From assembly GCA_902775975.1 (NCBI GenBank), contig CACYOC010000004.1, positions 27,697 through 91,696 of the forward strand: a DNA stretch of 64,000 bases, in the 5' to 3' direction. Positions 26,203-35,701 of the stretch are shown piece by piece; within the stretch, counting starts at the first letter, position 1; each line of letters begins with the position of its first letter. This DNA comes from an uncultured Bacteroidales bacterium. Its GTDB lineage: Bacteria; Bacteroidota; Bacteroidia; Bacteroidales; Bacteroidaceae. Made by a program: the position numbers and the translations under genes. The notes under the pieces were generated by a model that was given only the letters and a program-made list of their open reading frames with translations, was not told the origin of the DNA and made no database searches.

Positions 26203-26768
26203 TAAGCAGCTTTCTTGATAAAGCGACCTTTCTCGTCACGAGCAGGAGTCGTGGCCTTCTTCTCGGTCTTGGCCTTCTTGGCAGCAGCCTTCTTCTCGGT
26301 CTTTACCTTCTTCTCAGCGGCTTTCTTCTCAGTCTTAGCTTTCTTTTCAGTCTTAGCTTTCTTTTCAGCAGCCTTCTTCTCGGTCTCTGCCTTCTTTACG
26401 AAGCGACCCTTCTCGTCACGGGCGGGAGTTGCTGGCTTCTTGGCTGTCTCTGTTTTCTTGACAAAACGTCCCTTCTCGTCGCGGGCGGGAGTATTGGTCT
26501 TCTTAGCTACCGGCGCTGCCTTCTTGGCTGGAGCTGCTTTCTTGGCTGGAGCTGCTGTACCATAGCAACGCGTACACTCATGGCGTCCCATCTTCTTTGC
26601 CTCAGCCATAGTAACACTCTTCACGTTCTTTGAATTGGTGAGGTAGCTGCATGACTTGTTCTTGTGATAGGCTACGGCACCATCGCCAGTAGAAACATAC
26701 ACAGACTGTGCGCTGGCTGTTGCTGCCATGCAAACCAATGCTACGAGGGTCATTAAAAACTTCTTCAT
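26202..26768 (-). CDS. Exported lysine/alanine-rich repeat protein
   Basis: The 188-residue product has a clear signal peptide (MKKFLMTLVALVCMAATASAQ). A small conserved head of about 50 residues follows, with three Cys (KSCSYL, HECTRCYG). The tail is almost entirely Lys/Ala/Glu/Thr. The motif PARDEKGRFVKK occurs three times (once as RFIKK), separated by EKKA-type repeats resembling histone H1 tails. I do not recognise a function; DNA, LPS or cell-wall binding by the basic tail is possible. It has its own promoter at 26808-26838 and abuts the CotH gene. Confidence 0.8.
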   Translation of the reverse strand: MKKFLMTLVALVCMAATASAQSVYVSTGDGAVAYHKNKSCSYLTNSKNVKSVTMAEAKKMGRHECTRCYGTAAPAKKAAPAKKAAPVAKKTNTPARDEKGRFVKKTETAKKPATPARDEKGRFVKKAETEKKAAEKKAKTEKKAKTEKKAAEKKVKTEKKAAAKKAKTEKKATTPARDEKGRFIKKAA

Positions 26769-26807
26769 CTTCGTTAAGTGTTTTAAGGGTTAGACATATT
26801 CTGCGGG

Positions 26808-26838
26808 CAAAGATACAAAAAAGTGAGAACATTGCAAA
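26808..26838 (-). promoter_or_regulatory. Predicted promoter of lysine-rich protein gene
   Basis: TATCTTTG (26815-26808, minus) matches TAnnTTTG and TTTG lies at 26838-26835 with a 19-base spacer, the expected Bacteroidota arrangement. Confidence 0.75.
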
Positions 26839-26863
26839 ACAAAAAGGACTTTTTTTACTACAC

Positions 26864-26895
26864 AAAAAAACATGTGACTCGGAAGGAGCCACATG
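26864..26895 (-). terminator. Intrinsic terminator after lipoprotein gene
   Basis: On the minus strand CATGTGGCTC pairs with GAGTCACATG (one G-T wobble) around loop CTTCC and is followed by seven T. It lies 26 bases past the stop of the gene at 26921-28045. Confidence 0.85.
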
Positions 26896-26920
26896 CTTTG
26901 AGATTATTTCCAACTATGTA

Positions 26921-28045
26921 TTAGTCGTTGCTACCGCCGCTGTGAGTAGGAACAACGGGTTTGGTAGGCTCAGTCTGAGCAGGATCAGAGGTAACATCCA
27001 TGTGAATGGCTCCATAGAGCTTGAAGGAGAAAGTGCGCTGACCAGACTGCATCTCAACTACCTGAACGTCCTGATAAACTCTGTAAGTACCAGTACCAGT
27101 CATATCGTACTCGATAGACTTATTGCTAGACTTTAACTCACTACCAAACAGAGAACTGATAGTAGTCTTAATGATACCAGTCTCGCGAGTTTCGAAACCA
27201 GCCTTCTCAGCATAAGAAATCTTGTTTCTACCACTGATCAGACTACCAGTTGAGAGGTCCTCAGTTGAAGCAGTAACCTTCGTAACCTTCACATTCATGA
27301 TGATATCCCATACAGAGAAGTGAGGCATCTTAGCGGTCAGCTTAGTACCAGAGAAAGTACACTCGGGCTTCTCAGTACCAGCAGCATTCTGAACAAAAAC
27401 ATCTGTATTCTCAGCACCTGGGAGGTCTGTAACAACTTCAACAGCGGGGTTGAAGGTAGCACCCTCGGGCTTACAATCCAAAGACAGAGAAGCGGGAGCA
27501 TAAGTTTTACCCTCAACAACCTTCTGCAGAGGAGCAGCCTTGCTGTACAGCGTCAGAGCCAGCTGCTTGCTATTCAGAGCGTAAGTCAAGGCAGCAGGAA
27601 TGGTCACGTTAGACTGTGCAGACAGGTAAGTATCGGAAGTAGAAGCGTCAGAACCACCAGAAATGGTAACACCAGCGTTCAGTGTCCTAACAGTTAAATC
27701 GATAGCAACCAAGGTCTTACCAGCAAAATCAACCTTCACATTCTGGTCGATAACACTACCGCCAGTCAGAACAACGTTCTTACCGTCAGCAACATTCTCG
27801 AAAGTATAGACCTTACCACTGACAGAAGTTGCGGTAGCGCCATTATATTTCAGAGTTGCGCCCAGAGGCAGATTTTCAGAAACTGTCACAATCAGCGTCT
27901 TAGGTGTTGTGGTAGCGATATCAACGGAAGTTACCTTTACTGCGGGTGCGGGAGCAGCCTCATGCTTGCTGTGACAAGAAGTCATAGAAACAGCAACAAG
28001 AGCACCTACAGCCAACACGAAGAAATTCTTTGCAATCTTTTTCAT
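26921..28045 (-). CDS. Lipoprotein, DUF3869-like
   Basis: The 374-residue protein begins MKKIAKNFFVLAVGALVAVSMTSC, a lipoprotein signal with Cys in a lipobox, followed by a HEAAPAPA linker. The middle consists of beta-rich segments such as TLIVTVSENLPLGATLKYNG and LPAALTYALNSKQLALTLYSK-like text (read as ALTYALNSKQLALTLYSKAA). The architecture resembles a Bacteroidota lipoprotein family I recall as DUF3869, often found beside OmpA-type proteins; function unknown. It starts 35 bases after the ompA-like stop with no promoter between, so the two are probably co-transcribed and may work together in the outer membrane. Confidence 0.6.
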   Translation of the reverse strand: MKKIAKNFFVLAVGALVAVSMTSCHSKHEAAPAPAVKVTSVDIATTTPKTLIVTVSENLPLGATLKYNGATATSVSGKVYTFENVADGKNVVLTGGSVIDQNVKVDFAGKTLVAIDLTVRTLNAGVTISGGSDASTSDTYLSAQSNVTIPAALTYALNSKQLALTLYSKAAPLQKVVEGKTYAPASLSLDCKPEGATFNPAVEVVTDLPGAENTDVFVQNAAGTEKPECTFSGTKLTAKMPHFSVWDIIMNVKVTKVTASTEDLSTGSLISGRNKISYAEKAGFETRETGIIKTTISSLFGSELKSSNKSIEYDMTGTGTYRVYQDVQVVEMQSGQRTFSFKLYGAIHMDVTSDPAQTEPTKPVVPTHSGGSND

Positions 28046-28080
28046 CTTCTTAATGTTTTAATGTTGTATTGGTTCTTTAT

Positions 28081-29253
28081 TTACTTAATCTCAACAGTAG
28101 CACGACGGTTGTAAGTGATGGGGCTCAGTGTGTTCACGCCACCAGCAGCAACAGTCTCAATCTTGTCACGGCTTACACCCATCTTAACGAGCTCGTTAAC
28201 AACGGTGTCAGCACGCTTCTGAGACAGCGTCTTGTTGTAGTTAGCATTACCAGTCTTGCTGTCAGCGTAACCAGTAACAACAATCTTAGCGTTGTTGTCC
28301 TTAGCAACCTTTGCCAAGTCACTAACGTTCTGCAGATCCTTCTTAGAGGCAACCTTAGACTGACCAATGTTGAAGAATACAGAAACAGGAGCAGCAATCA
28401 CCTTAGTCTCGGTAACAGTCTGAACCTTGGCCTCAGCCTTGGGCTGGTTAGCCAGCATGTTCTTCAGACGAGCGTTCTCAGCCTGAGCGTCAGACAGCTG
28501 AGCGTTCAGAGCGTCGATCTGACCCTGTGACAGAGCCTTGATAGCCTCTACGTCGGGAGTCTTGTTCCAACCAGTCTTACCCAGGTTGTAAGTCAGACCA
28601 ATCTCAGCAGTGAAGAAGCGATCGCAGTTCTTCATACCATCACCGTAGTTAGCAACAACGGCGCCGTTAGCAGGACGGAAAGCGTCATAGTCAGGAGCGA
28701 AGGTGTAACCCAAGTCGAGGTTCAGCAGGAAGTGCTTGCTCAGCTTCCAGGTGTTCACGATACCTGCGCTAACAGTCATTGCATAATAGTTGTTGCTCAT
28801 GTTGCGGAGAACACCAGCACCAGCGTAGGGAATAAAGTTCCAAACGCGAGTGTCGCTATAGCCACAGAACATGTTGCTCAGGTTGAACATAGCCTGCTCA
28901 GAAATGTTCCAGAACTTCACAGCGTTGGTCTTCTTGTTATCGCTCTGTACGTTACGGCCCCAGATACCAGTAGCCTTAGTACGCAGTCCGAAGCCAGGGG
29001 TAAACCACTTACCGATAGCTACAGAAGCACCGATGTTGTTACGGAAACCCTTGAAAGGACTCTTTGAGAGTTTGGGGCTCATGCCCTGCTCCTCATTTGA
29101 ATAGAAAGCGCCATAAGAGAAGTCTGCAGAAATAAACCAGTTGCTCCAGAAAGAGTTGGTAGCTACGCTATACTTCTCCGTAGGATCTGCCTGTTGTGCC
29201 ATAGCATTCACAGACAAGCCAGCAACAGCCAGCATTAAGAATAACTTTTTCAT
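28081..29253 (-). CDS. OmpA-family outer membrane protein
   Basis: The 390-residue protein has a signal peptide (MKKLFLMLAVAGLSVNAMAQ), an N-terminal beta-barrel of about 230 residues, a short coiled stretch (LSDAQAENARLKNMLANQPK) and a C-terminal OmpA peptidoglycan-binding domain (IVVTGYADSKTGNANYNKTL, LSQKRADTVVNELVKMGV). It is expected to link the outer membrane to peptidoglycan. The frame extends upstream to 29340, but the ATG at 29253 gives the signal peptide and lies downstream of a good promoter. Confidence 0.9.
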   Translation of the reverse strand: MKKLFLMLAVAGLSVNAMAQQADPTEKYSVATNSFWSNWFISADFSYGAFYSNEEQGMSPKLSKSPFKGFRNNIGASVAIGKWFTPGFGLRTKATGIWGRNVQSDNKKTNAVKFWNISEQAMFNLSNMFCGYSDTRVWNFIPYAGAGVLRNMSNNYYAMTVSAGIVNTWKLSKHFLLNLDLGYTFAPDYDAFRPANGAVVANYGDGMKNCDRFFTAEIGLTYNLGKTGWNKTPDVEAIKALSQGQIDALNAQLSDAQAENARLKNMLANQPKAEAKVQTVTETKVIAAPVSVFFNIGQSKVASKKDLQNVSDLAKVAKDNNAKIVVTGYADSKTGNANYNKTLSQKRADTVVNELVKMGVSRDKIETVAAGGVNTLSPITYNRRATVEIK

Positions 29254-29297
29254 ACTACTAATAATTATAAAACATAAACTATTTCGAAATTTGTGTG

Positions 29298-29329
29298 CAA
29301 AAATAAGGACTTTTTTTTGAATAAACAAA
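29298..29329 (-). promoter_or_regulatory. Predicted promoter of ompA-like gene
   Basis: TATTTTTG (29305-29298, minus) fits TAnnTTTG, with TTTG at 29329-29326 and a 20-base spacer. The A/T-rich leader of about 40 bases fits a highly expressed porin. Confidence 0.75.
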
Positions 29330-29404
29330 CTTTTTAACAAAAATATTAAGGAAAATGGTATATTTTTATTGTATTTGTTGCAAATAGTGAATAACTTTCC
29401 ACTT

Positions 29405-31222
29405 TTAACCTAATAATTGCTCGATTTCTTGTTGGGGCAAAATGCAAAGAATAGGATGTCCGTCAGGGGTATAATTCACATTGCTGCAAGCGAACAGGTC
29501 ATTGACCAACACATCCATTTCCTCGTTTGTCAACTGTTGGCCATAAGGTATTGCTGCATGGCGTGCCAATTGTAATGCCACCTCGCTATTCAGAGCCAAG
29601 CTATCGTGGTTGATAGGGATGGCAGCAGCTACGATGTCCTGAATCAGGTTACTGGGGTTCAAGCCTTCGATGCCAGCTGGAACGCCATTGATAGCGAAGC
29701 TGGCGGGCCCTAATGGCGTCAGTTCAAAGCCGACTGCCGTCAACAGCGGTTGCAGCTCGTCCATGAGTGCAGCGTCAGAGGGTGCCATCTCCAACACTTC
29801 AGGAAAGAGGAGGCGCTGGCTTTGTGAGGGGGTATGTGACAGCTGATGCATATATCGCTCATAGCGGATGCGGACGTCGGCACGATACTGGTCGATAATC
29901 ATCAGTCCCGACTTTACGGCCGTCATGATGTAATGACCTTTGTACTGATAGTGCGAAGGACTGATGTCTGTCAACTCCAAGGGTTGAGCGTCAGAAGACT
30001 TCTGCTGCACGAGTTCCTCGTCCGTCTGGAACAGCGACGTCTCGGACGAGGCAGGTTGCTGTGGCAGTTGTTCGTATAGCTGTTCCCAGTCCTTCGTAGC
30101 CTTTTGCTTGAAAGGATTGTAGAAGGGATTATATTTCGGAGCCGGTCCTTTCGGCATGGCATGAGCATCGTTGGGAGTATAGGCTGGGATATCCGGTTTT
30201 CCTACGGTGTCGAATTCTATCTGAGGAATATCGCAAAATTGTCCGATGGCATCCTTGACGGCCGCAGAGAGAATCTGCCAGATGGCCTGCTCGTTCTCGA
30301 ATTTGATTTCGGTCTTCGTAGGATGAATGTTCACGTCGATATCAGCAGGGTTGACGTCGAAGTATATAAAATAAGGTACGTGCGTACCGTCAGGTATCAG
30401 CCTTTCGTATGCCTGCTGGACAGCCTTATGGAAATAAGGATGTTTCATAAAGCGCCCATTGACAAAGAAATACTCATGAGCACCCTTCCGCTTTGCCGTC
30501 TCAGGCTTTGCCGTAAATCCGCTGATACGACAGAGAGCCGTTTCTACGCTAACGGGCAATAGATCCTGACCATAGCGTCTGCCGTAGATATCGGAAATGC
30601 GTTGTCGCAAGCTTCCCGCCCGTAAGTTCATCAACTCCTGTCCATTGCTATGGAGTGTGAAGCTGATGTCCGGATATACCAGGACAATACGCTCAAAGGC
30701 CGTCAAGACGTTGTTGAGTTCCGTGGCGTTCGTCTTGAGGAACTTCCTGCGGGCAGGGACGTTGAAGAAGAGGTTGCTGACCGTAAACGAGCAGCCCACC
30801 GGACAAGAGCAAGGTTCCTGACTGTCTATCCGTGAGCCCGACAGCGTCAGACAAGTACCTATCTCGTCTTCCTTGCGCCGTGTGCGCAACTCTATCTGTG
30901 CCACTGCTGCAATAGAGGGCAATGCCTCGCCGCGAAACCCCATGGTGTGCAGTGAAAACAAGTCGTCAGCCTTCCGTATCTTCGATGTGGCGTGACGTTC
31001 GAAAGCCAGACGAGCATCCGTTTCCGACATACCACAGCCGTCGTCTATCACCTGTATGGAGGTACGTCCTGCATCCACCACCATGACATGGATGGTATGC
31101 GCTCCGGCATCCACAGCGTTCTCCACCAGTTCCTTGATAACAGAAGCCGGTCGCTGTATCACCTCACCAGCAGCAATCTGGTTGGCGACACTATCTGGTA
31201 GCAGTTGTATGACGTCACTCAT
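29405..31222 (-). CDS. mutL: DNA mismatch repair protein MutL
   Basis: MutL couples mismatch recognition by MutS to strand removal. The 605-residue protein has the GHKL ATPase motifs ELVENAVDAGA, DDGCGM and GFRGEALPSIAAVAQIEL in its N-terminal 330 residues, then a linker and a C-terminal dimerisation domain. In place of the DQHA-x2-E-type metal motif of endonuclease MutLs it shows IDQYRADVRIRYERYM, so the His residues are replaced; this may be a variant motif or loss of nicking activity. The start overlaps the end of the OstA-like gene by eight bases. Confidence 0.94.
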   Translation of the reverse strand: MSDVIQLLPDSVANQIAAGEVIQRPASVIKELVENAVDAGAHTIHVMVVDAGRTSIQVIDDGCGMSETDARLAFERHATSKIRKADDLFSLHTMGFRGEALPSIAAVAQIELRTRRKEDEIGTCLTLSGSRIDSQEPCSCPVGCSFTVSNLFFNVPARRKFLKTNATELNNVLTAFERIVLVYPDISFTLHSNGQELMNLRAGSLRQRISDIYGRRYGQDLLPVSVETALCRISGFTAKPETAKRKGAHEYFFVNGRFMKHPYFHKAVQQAYERLIPDGTHVPYFIYFDVNPADIDVNIHPTKTEIKFENEQAIWQILSAAVKDAIGQFCDIPQIEFDTVGKPDIPAYTPNDAHAMPKGPAPKYNPFYNPFKQKATKDWEQLYEQLPQQPASSETSLFQTDEELVQQKSSDAQPLELTDISPSHYQYKGHYIMTAVKSGLMIIDQYRADVRIRYERYMHQLSHTPSQSQRLLFPEVLEMAPSDAALMDELQPLLTAVGFELTPLGPASFAINGVPAGIEGLNPSNLIQDIVAAAIPINHDSLALNSEVALQLARHAAIPYGQQLTNEEMDVLVNDLFACSNVNYTPDGHPILCILPQQEIEQLLG

Positions 31223-32846
31223 TTCTACGCTTCATCTTTCTGGGCGGTTCACGCCGTTTGATTTCCTTCAGCTCCGTACCAGCTTTCTTTGGTCTCCAGT
31301 TGAAGATATCCTCCTTGTTGAGCGGACGGACGTAGTCGAACCATGCAAATCCCGGCAGCGGATTGGTCTCCGCAGGAATCTGGTTGATAGGATAGTAAGT
31401 ACACATGGCCTTGTTCGTCCACAGCTTCTCCATTTTTCTATTCTTCAGGAACATGCGAAGCAACGACGTCTCGACATGATTCATCATGGTGATGGCGCTG
31501 TCCTCTTCATCCACATGGAAGTAGTTGATGAGCACATCGTCAATGGCCTGAAACTCGCGGGCTTCCCCTTTTTCGAAGAAAGTCTTCATCTCCTTCGACG
31601 ATATCTGGTTGAAGTGAATGGAGTCGTGCAACTGTTCCGTAGAGAATGCCTGTCCTATCACATGAGCATAGTCAATGGTAGAGTCGCGCATATACACCTT
31701 AACCAACTCTCCGACCAGCTGCTGTCCGTCGTTCCAAATGATAGGGTCTTTGTACATCGTCATGCAGGAGTCCTGCGTATCATATACCAGCGAGTCGCAG
31801 ACGGCCTGAATATCAGTTCGGTACGCGCGCACTTTATTATATGCGTGTATCTTGCGATACACAGAGTCCGTGCGGATGTTAAAAGTGAATATCTTAAAGG
31901 TGTCTGCATGCATGAACAGGGAGTCCTGCTGTGAATAGTCAATGGTTACCGCCCGCTTCGTTGCCATGGCATAGCCTGTCGAATCGTTATACTCACAATA
32001 GTCGCCCGTCATCATATTCTTATTGACGGTATCGTTATAGACCACGTTCCAATAGGCATAGTTCGTACCGTCAGCAGCATTATGATAGACGCTGTCACCT
32101 ATCAGGATACGCCCCTGGTCGCTGATGACGCTGCGTCCGAAGAGTTCCGACTGTTCGCTCTTCGTGTTGTAGTAGCCGTCTTCACTGTAGATACGGCTCG
32201 TTCCTGAGACAATTTCCGAAGGTCCCACGATGTGAGCCCTTGACGTCTGTGTGTCATAGAAGAGTGAATCGGTGGTCATGTACATCTTCTTATCCTTCAG
32301 CTGCACGTCGTAATAGAAGATGGCCTGCTTTGTATCCGTGTGATACTCTCCCCAGTCGGATGTCAGCACGGAACTGCCATCGACCAGCTTTCCTCCTTCG
32401 AAGAAATTACCGAAGTTATACAAGCGGTCATAGTCCAGCGAGTCTGTGTAGAGTATCGACTTCCGGTGCTTCAACACCACGTTGTAGCGTGCCTGCGCCA
32501 GTTGGTCGTTACCGTCATAGTAAGCGTAGTCGCTGGTCAGACTCAGCGTGTCGCCCTGCAACATTCTGACATGTCCGAAGGCTTCGAAGGAATTCGTCTG
32601 GTCGTAGAAATGAGCACTGTCACAATAGAGGTCTGCTCCTTGATGGCGGAAATGCACATGACCGTTCAGCACCTGTGCATCGCCATTCTGATACTGGTCG
32701 TAGTGCAGCCTGTCCGAATGTACCAGATAGACTTTCTTGTCCTCCACCTTCTTACGGGCAGTACGCTTCTTGGCGGGAGCCATGGCGAAAGCCATGCCCA
32801 GCAGCAACACACCGATTATGACAGTAAGAATCCTTTTCAATTTCAA
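31215..32846 (-). CDS. OstA-like (LptA/LptD N-domain) protein
   Basis: The 543-residue protein has an N-terminal hydrophobic signal (ILTVIIGVLLLGMAFAMAPA) followed by a long run of beta strands typical of the OstA/LptA fold: LHYDQYQNGDAQVLNGHVHF, LYCDSAHFYDQTNSFEAFGH and IVGPSEIVSGTSRIYSEDG. Such proteins are expected to form a periplasmic beta-jellyroll that carries lipopolysaccharide between membranes. The C-terminus is basic (KEIKRREPPRKMKRRNE). Position between PPIase genes and mutL is common in Bacteroidota. No LptD barrel is present here. Confidence 0.83.
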   Translation of the reverse strand: MKLKRILTVIIGVLLLGMAFAMAPAKKRTARKKVEDKKVYLVHSDRLHYDQYQNGDAQVLNGHVHFRHQGADLYCDSAHFYDQTNSFEAFGHVRMLQGDTLSLTSDYAYYDGNDQLAQARYNVVLKHRKSILYTDSLDYDRLYNFGNFFEGGKLVDGSSVLTSDWGEYHTDTKQAIFYYDVQLKDKKMYMTTDSLFYDTQTSRAHIVGPSEIVSGTSRIYSEDGYYNTKSEQSELFGRSVISDQGRILIGDSVYHNAADGTNYAYWNVVYNDTVNKNMMTGDYCEYNDSTGYAMATKRAVTIDYSQQDSLFMHADTFKIFTFNIRTDSVYRKIHAYNKVRAYRTDIQAVCDSLVYDTQDSCMTMYKDPIIWNDGQQLVGELVKVYMRDSTIDYAHVIGQAFSTEQLHDSIHFNQISSKEMKTFFEKGEAREFQAIDDVLINYFHVDEEDSAITMMNHVETSLLRMFLKNRKMEKLWTNKAMCTYYPINQIPAETNPLPGFAWFDYVRPLNKEDIFNWRPKKAGTELKEIKRREPPRKMKRRNE

Positions 32847-32851
32847 ATATT

Positions 32852-32879
32852 CCTAACACCCAACACCTATCACCTTCTA
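32852..32879. repeat. Four 7-bp repeats between OstA-like and SurA-like genes
   Basis: CCTAACA, CCCAACA, CCTATCA and CCTTCTA are contiguous and fill the 30-base gap, touching the stop codon of the SurA-like gene. Confidence 0.85.
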
Positions 32880-34256
32880 TCTTATCCAGCCTTCGTATTG
32901 GAAGTTGCAATTACGGTAATTCTCGTTGATGCGCACATACGTCGATTTGATGCGGTTCACCACCCAGTCGTGGAGCACCTGCTCGCGGCGTTTGTTCAGC
33001 ACCACGTTCTTCAGTATCTGGAAGTCCTCCGTGATGGTAGCCTTATGACCTTCCGTACGGTTCTTCAGTTTTGCGATGGCACACACCGTCTTGCCACGCT
33101 CGTTGATCATCTGGAAGGGTGCCGATATGCCACCGATTTCCAGCTTGTCAACAGCCCTTGCCACTTCCGACGGCAGTTCCGCCAGCTTGAAGCGCGACGT
33201 GCGTCCCTCCTGAGTGGCGTTGGACATCAAGCCGTGGTTGTTACGTGTATCCTTATCATCGGAAATCACCGATGCTGCCGCGTCAAACGAGAACTTTCCT
33301 TCCACGATCTGACTACGGATAGAGTCCAGTCTGCTCAGCGACTTGTCGATAGCCTCCTGGCTCACCACCGGTTTTCTCAAGATATGGCGCACCTTGATTT
33401 TCTCGCCACGCTTGTCGATGAGCTGTATGATATGGAATCCGAATTCCGACTCCACAATCTTCGACACTTTCTTCGGGTCTGTCAGCGAGAATGCCACATT
33501 GGCAAAGGCAGGATCCAGCATGCCGCGTCCTGTATAGTCCAGTTCACCGCCTCGGCGTGCCGTTCCCGGGTCTTCCGAATACAGACGTGCCAGTGTCTGA
33601 AATGACGACTCACCCTTGTTGATGCGGTCAGTATAGTCGCGCAGCTCGTCCTTGATGCGGTTGATTTCCTCCTGTTCCACGCGTGGCGTCTGGGTGATAA
33701 TCTGCACCTCCACCTCCGTAGGCACGAACGGCAGACTGTCTTGCGGTAAGTCCTTGAAGTATTTGCGCACCTCTGCAGGCGACACCGTGATGTCCTTCGT
33801 CAGTTTCTGCTGCATGCCCTGTACCAGCTGCCGTTCACGGTAGGAGTCGCGCAAGTCGGCACGTATCTGACTCATGCTTTTCTTGTAGTATTCCTCCAAC
33901 TTCTCACGGGAGCCGATAGCCGACACCATGTTCTCGATATACTGCTCCACGCCCTGCGTGATCTCCGCCTCCGTCACCTCCACGCTGTCGGTGATGGCTT
34001 GGTTGAGGTACAGCTTCTGTACGGCAATCTGTTCGGGAATAGCGCAGTCCGGGTCTCCCGACCATCTGATGCCTTCCTGCTGTCCCTGGATGCGCATGGC
34101 CTCGACGTCAGATTTCAGGATAGCCTCGTCGCCTACCACCCAGATGACCTCATCAATGATGGTACCGACAGAGTCTGCCCGCTGTGTCTGCGCCTCGGCG
34201 TTTCCTGCAAAGCCCGCCAAGAGCAGCGCTATTGTTGTCAGGATTCCTTTATTCAT
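32877..34256 (-). CDS. SurA-like periplasmic peptidylprolyl isomerase, two PpiC domains
   Basis: The 459-residue exported protein has a signal peptide (TTIALLLAGFAGNAEAQ), a SurA-type helical N-domain (LYLNQAITDSVEVTEAEITQ, QIRADLRDSYRERQLVQGMQ) and two parvulin-like domains (LYSEDPGTARRGGELDYTGR with FGFHIIQLIDKRGEKIKVRH, and a second one ending ERGKTVCAIAKLKNR). It likely chaperones outer membrane proteins. Its start overlaps the upstream PPIase gene by eight bases, so the two are coupled. Confidence 0.88.
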   Translation of the reverse strand: MNKGILTTIALLLAGFAGNAEAQTQRADSVGTIIDEVIWVVGDEAILKSDVEAMRIQGQQEGIRWSGDPDCAIPEQIAVQKLYLNQAITDSVEVTEAEITQGVEQYIENMVSAIGSREKLEEYYKKSMSQIRADLRDSYRERQLVQGMQQKLTKDITVSPAEVRKYFKDLPQDSLPFVPTEVEVQIITQTPRVEQEEINRIKDELRDYTDRINKGESSFQTLARLYSEDPGTARRGGELDYTGRGMLDPAFANVAFSLTDPKKVSKIVESEFGFHIIQLIDKRGEKIKVRHILRKPVVSQEAIDKSLSRLDSIRSQIVEGKFSFDAAASVISDDKDTRNNHGLMSNATQEGRTSRFKLAELPSEVARAVDKLEIGGISAPFQMINERGKTVCAIAKLKNRTEGHKATITEDFQILKNVVLNKRREQVLHDWVVNRIKSTYVRINENYRNCNFQYEGWIR

Positions 34257-35679
34257 GCTTGTTGACCGTCTTTAAAACCTCTTCGTTGACAGAGAACGAG
34301 TATCTCTTGCGCAGCTCTGCCACCCACTGCTTTTCCAGTTCCTCCTGCAGGTCGGCCACCACCAGTCCGCGCACGTCGGTATAGTCCTGTGGCTTTTTCA
34401 GCAGCTTGCCGTAGGTAGCATCGATGGGATAGCCCTTCACGCTATCTACCTTCACGTCAGCCACCTTGAACACGTCGCGGTCAATCAGCTTGTTGTCACC
34501 CTTCTTAAACAGTCCCTTCTCCACACGGATGCGGATGACGGAGTCGTTGTTGAAGGTGGTGCGCAGCGCCTCGTTCCAGTCGTCGAACTTCAGCTTCTTC
34601 ACACAGTCAGCGACCGCCTTGACGTCCTCCTGAGTCTTCACGTGGTATGCCATACCCTTGAAGCGCGGCTCGTCCCACTTGTACTTTTTCTTATTCTTCT
34701 TGAAGTAGCGTTCCAGTCCCTGCTCGTCCTTGGCAGCCTTGTCCCAGACGTTCTGGTTGCTCACTTCATAGAGCAGCAGTCCGTCGTGGTATTCCTTGAT
34801 GAGATAGCGCAGGTTGATGTCAGCAGCAGCCATTGAGTCAGCGCGCTGCTCCAGGATCTGCTCTTTCGTCAGCGTGCCGTTCGACTGATTAGCCAGTGCC
34901 GTCAGCTTTTGGTCGGTGATATGGTCACGGACACCGCGCTGTTCCAGGAATCGCATGATGCTCGACTGATGGAATTCGAACGGCTCCACCTGTTTGCGGT
35001 CTGTGAGGAGGATGATATGCCATCCGAAGGGCGACAGCACGGGTTTGCTCATCTCCCCTTTCTGGAGTGCGAAGGCAGCATCCTCAAACTCCTTCACCAT
35101 CTGCTTTCTGGCAAACCAGTTCAGGTCGCCACCTTTGGCGGCAGAGGGACACTGCGACACCTTTCTTGCCAATGCGGCAAAGTCAGCGCCAGCCTTCAGG
35201 GCGTCGTAGATAGAGTCGATGCGCACCTTGGCAGCCTCCTGCTGTTCCTTGGTAGCCTTCTGTGGTACGAGTACCAGGATGTGGCTGGCTCTCACCAAAC
35301 CGTCGGCACCCACGCGCTGCACGTAGTCGTCATACACCTTGTGCGCCTCCTCCAGCATGTCAGCATCGGTGACGAACGTCGGGCGAATCTGCTGGTCGCG
35401 GTACTGTGCGAACTCGGTCTTGAACGCCGTTGTCGTGTCGATGCGCTGGTCTTGGGCAGCACGCACCTTCAGCTTATAGTTGATGAATAACTCCACATAC
35501 TCCTCGACGCTCTTCTTGTCGATGACGCCGTCGGTATTGTTCTTGTTATACGAATACTCAAACTCCGACCGTGGCACATCTACTCCTGCTACGGTCATAA
35601 CAACAGGGTCGTCAGCTGTCTGTGCAACTGACAGGATACTGCTCAACAGCAGCGATGCAAATATCAAATGCTTTTTCAT
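34249..35679 (-). CDS. Periplasmic peptidylprolyl isomerase (PpiC/SurA type)
   Basis: The 476-residue exported protein has a signal peptide (HLIFASLLLSSILSVAQ), a SurA-like helical region and one clear parvulin domain at about residues 125-235 (RASHILVLVPQKATKEQ, GGDLNWFARKQMVKEFEDAA, SPFGWHIILLTDRK). The C-terminal half is a long helical domain without a clear second PPIase. Together with the overlapping downstream gene it forms a pair of outer-membrane-protein folding factors. It is the first gene after guaB. Confidence 0.87.
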   Translation of the reverse strand: MKKHLIFASLLLSSILSVAQTADDPVVMTVAGVDVPRSEFEYSYNKNNTDGVIDKKSVEEYVELFINYKLKVRAAQDQRIDTTTAFKTEFAQYRDQQIRPTFVTDADMLEEAHKVYDDYVQRVGADGLVRASHILVLVPQKATKEQQEAAKVRIDSIYDALKAGADFAALARKVSQCPSAAKGGDLNWFARKQMVKEFEDAAFALQKGEMSKPVLSPFGWHIILLTDRKQVEPFEFHQSSIMRFLEQRGVRDHITDQKLTALANQSNGTLTKEQILEQRADSMAAADINLRYLIKEYHDGLLLYEVSNQNVWDKAAKDEQGLERYFKKNKKKYKWDEPRFKGMAYHVKTQEDVKAVADCVKKLKFDDWNEALRTTFNNDSVIRIRVEKGLFKKGDNKLIDRDVFKVADVKVDSVKGYPIDATYGKLLKKPQDYTDVRGLVVADLQEELEKQWVAELRKRYSFSVNEEVLKTVNKHE

Positions 35680-35701
35680 AAGTCCTTTATCTTCGTCTTT
35701 T

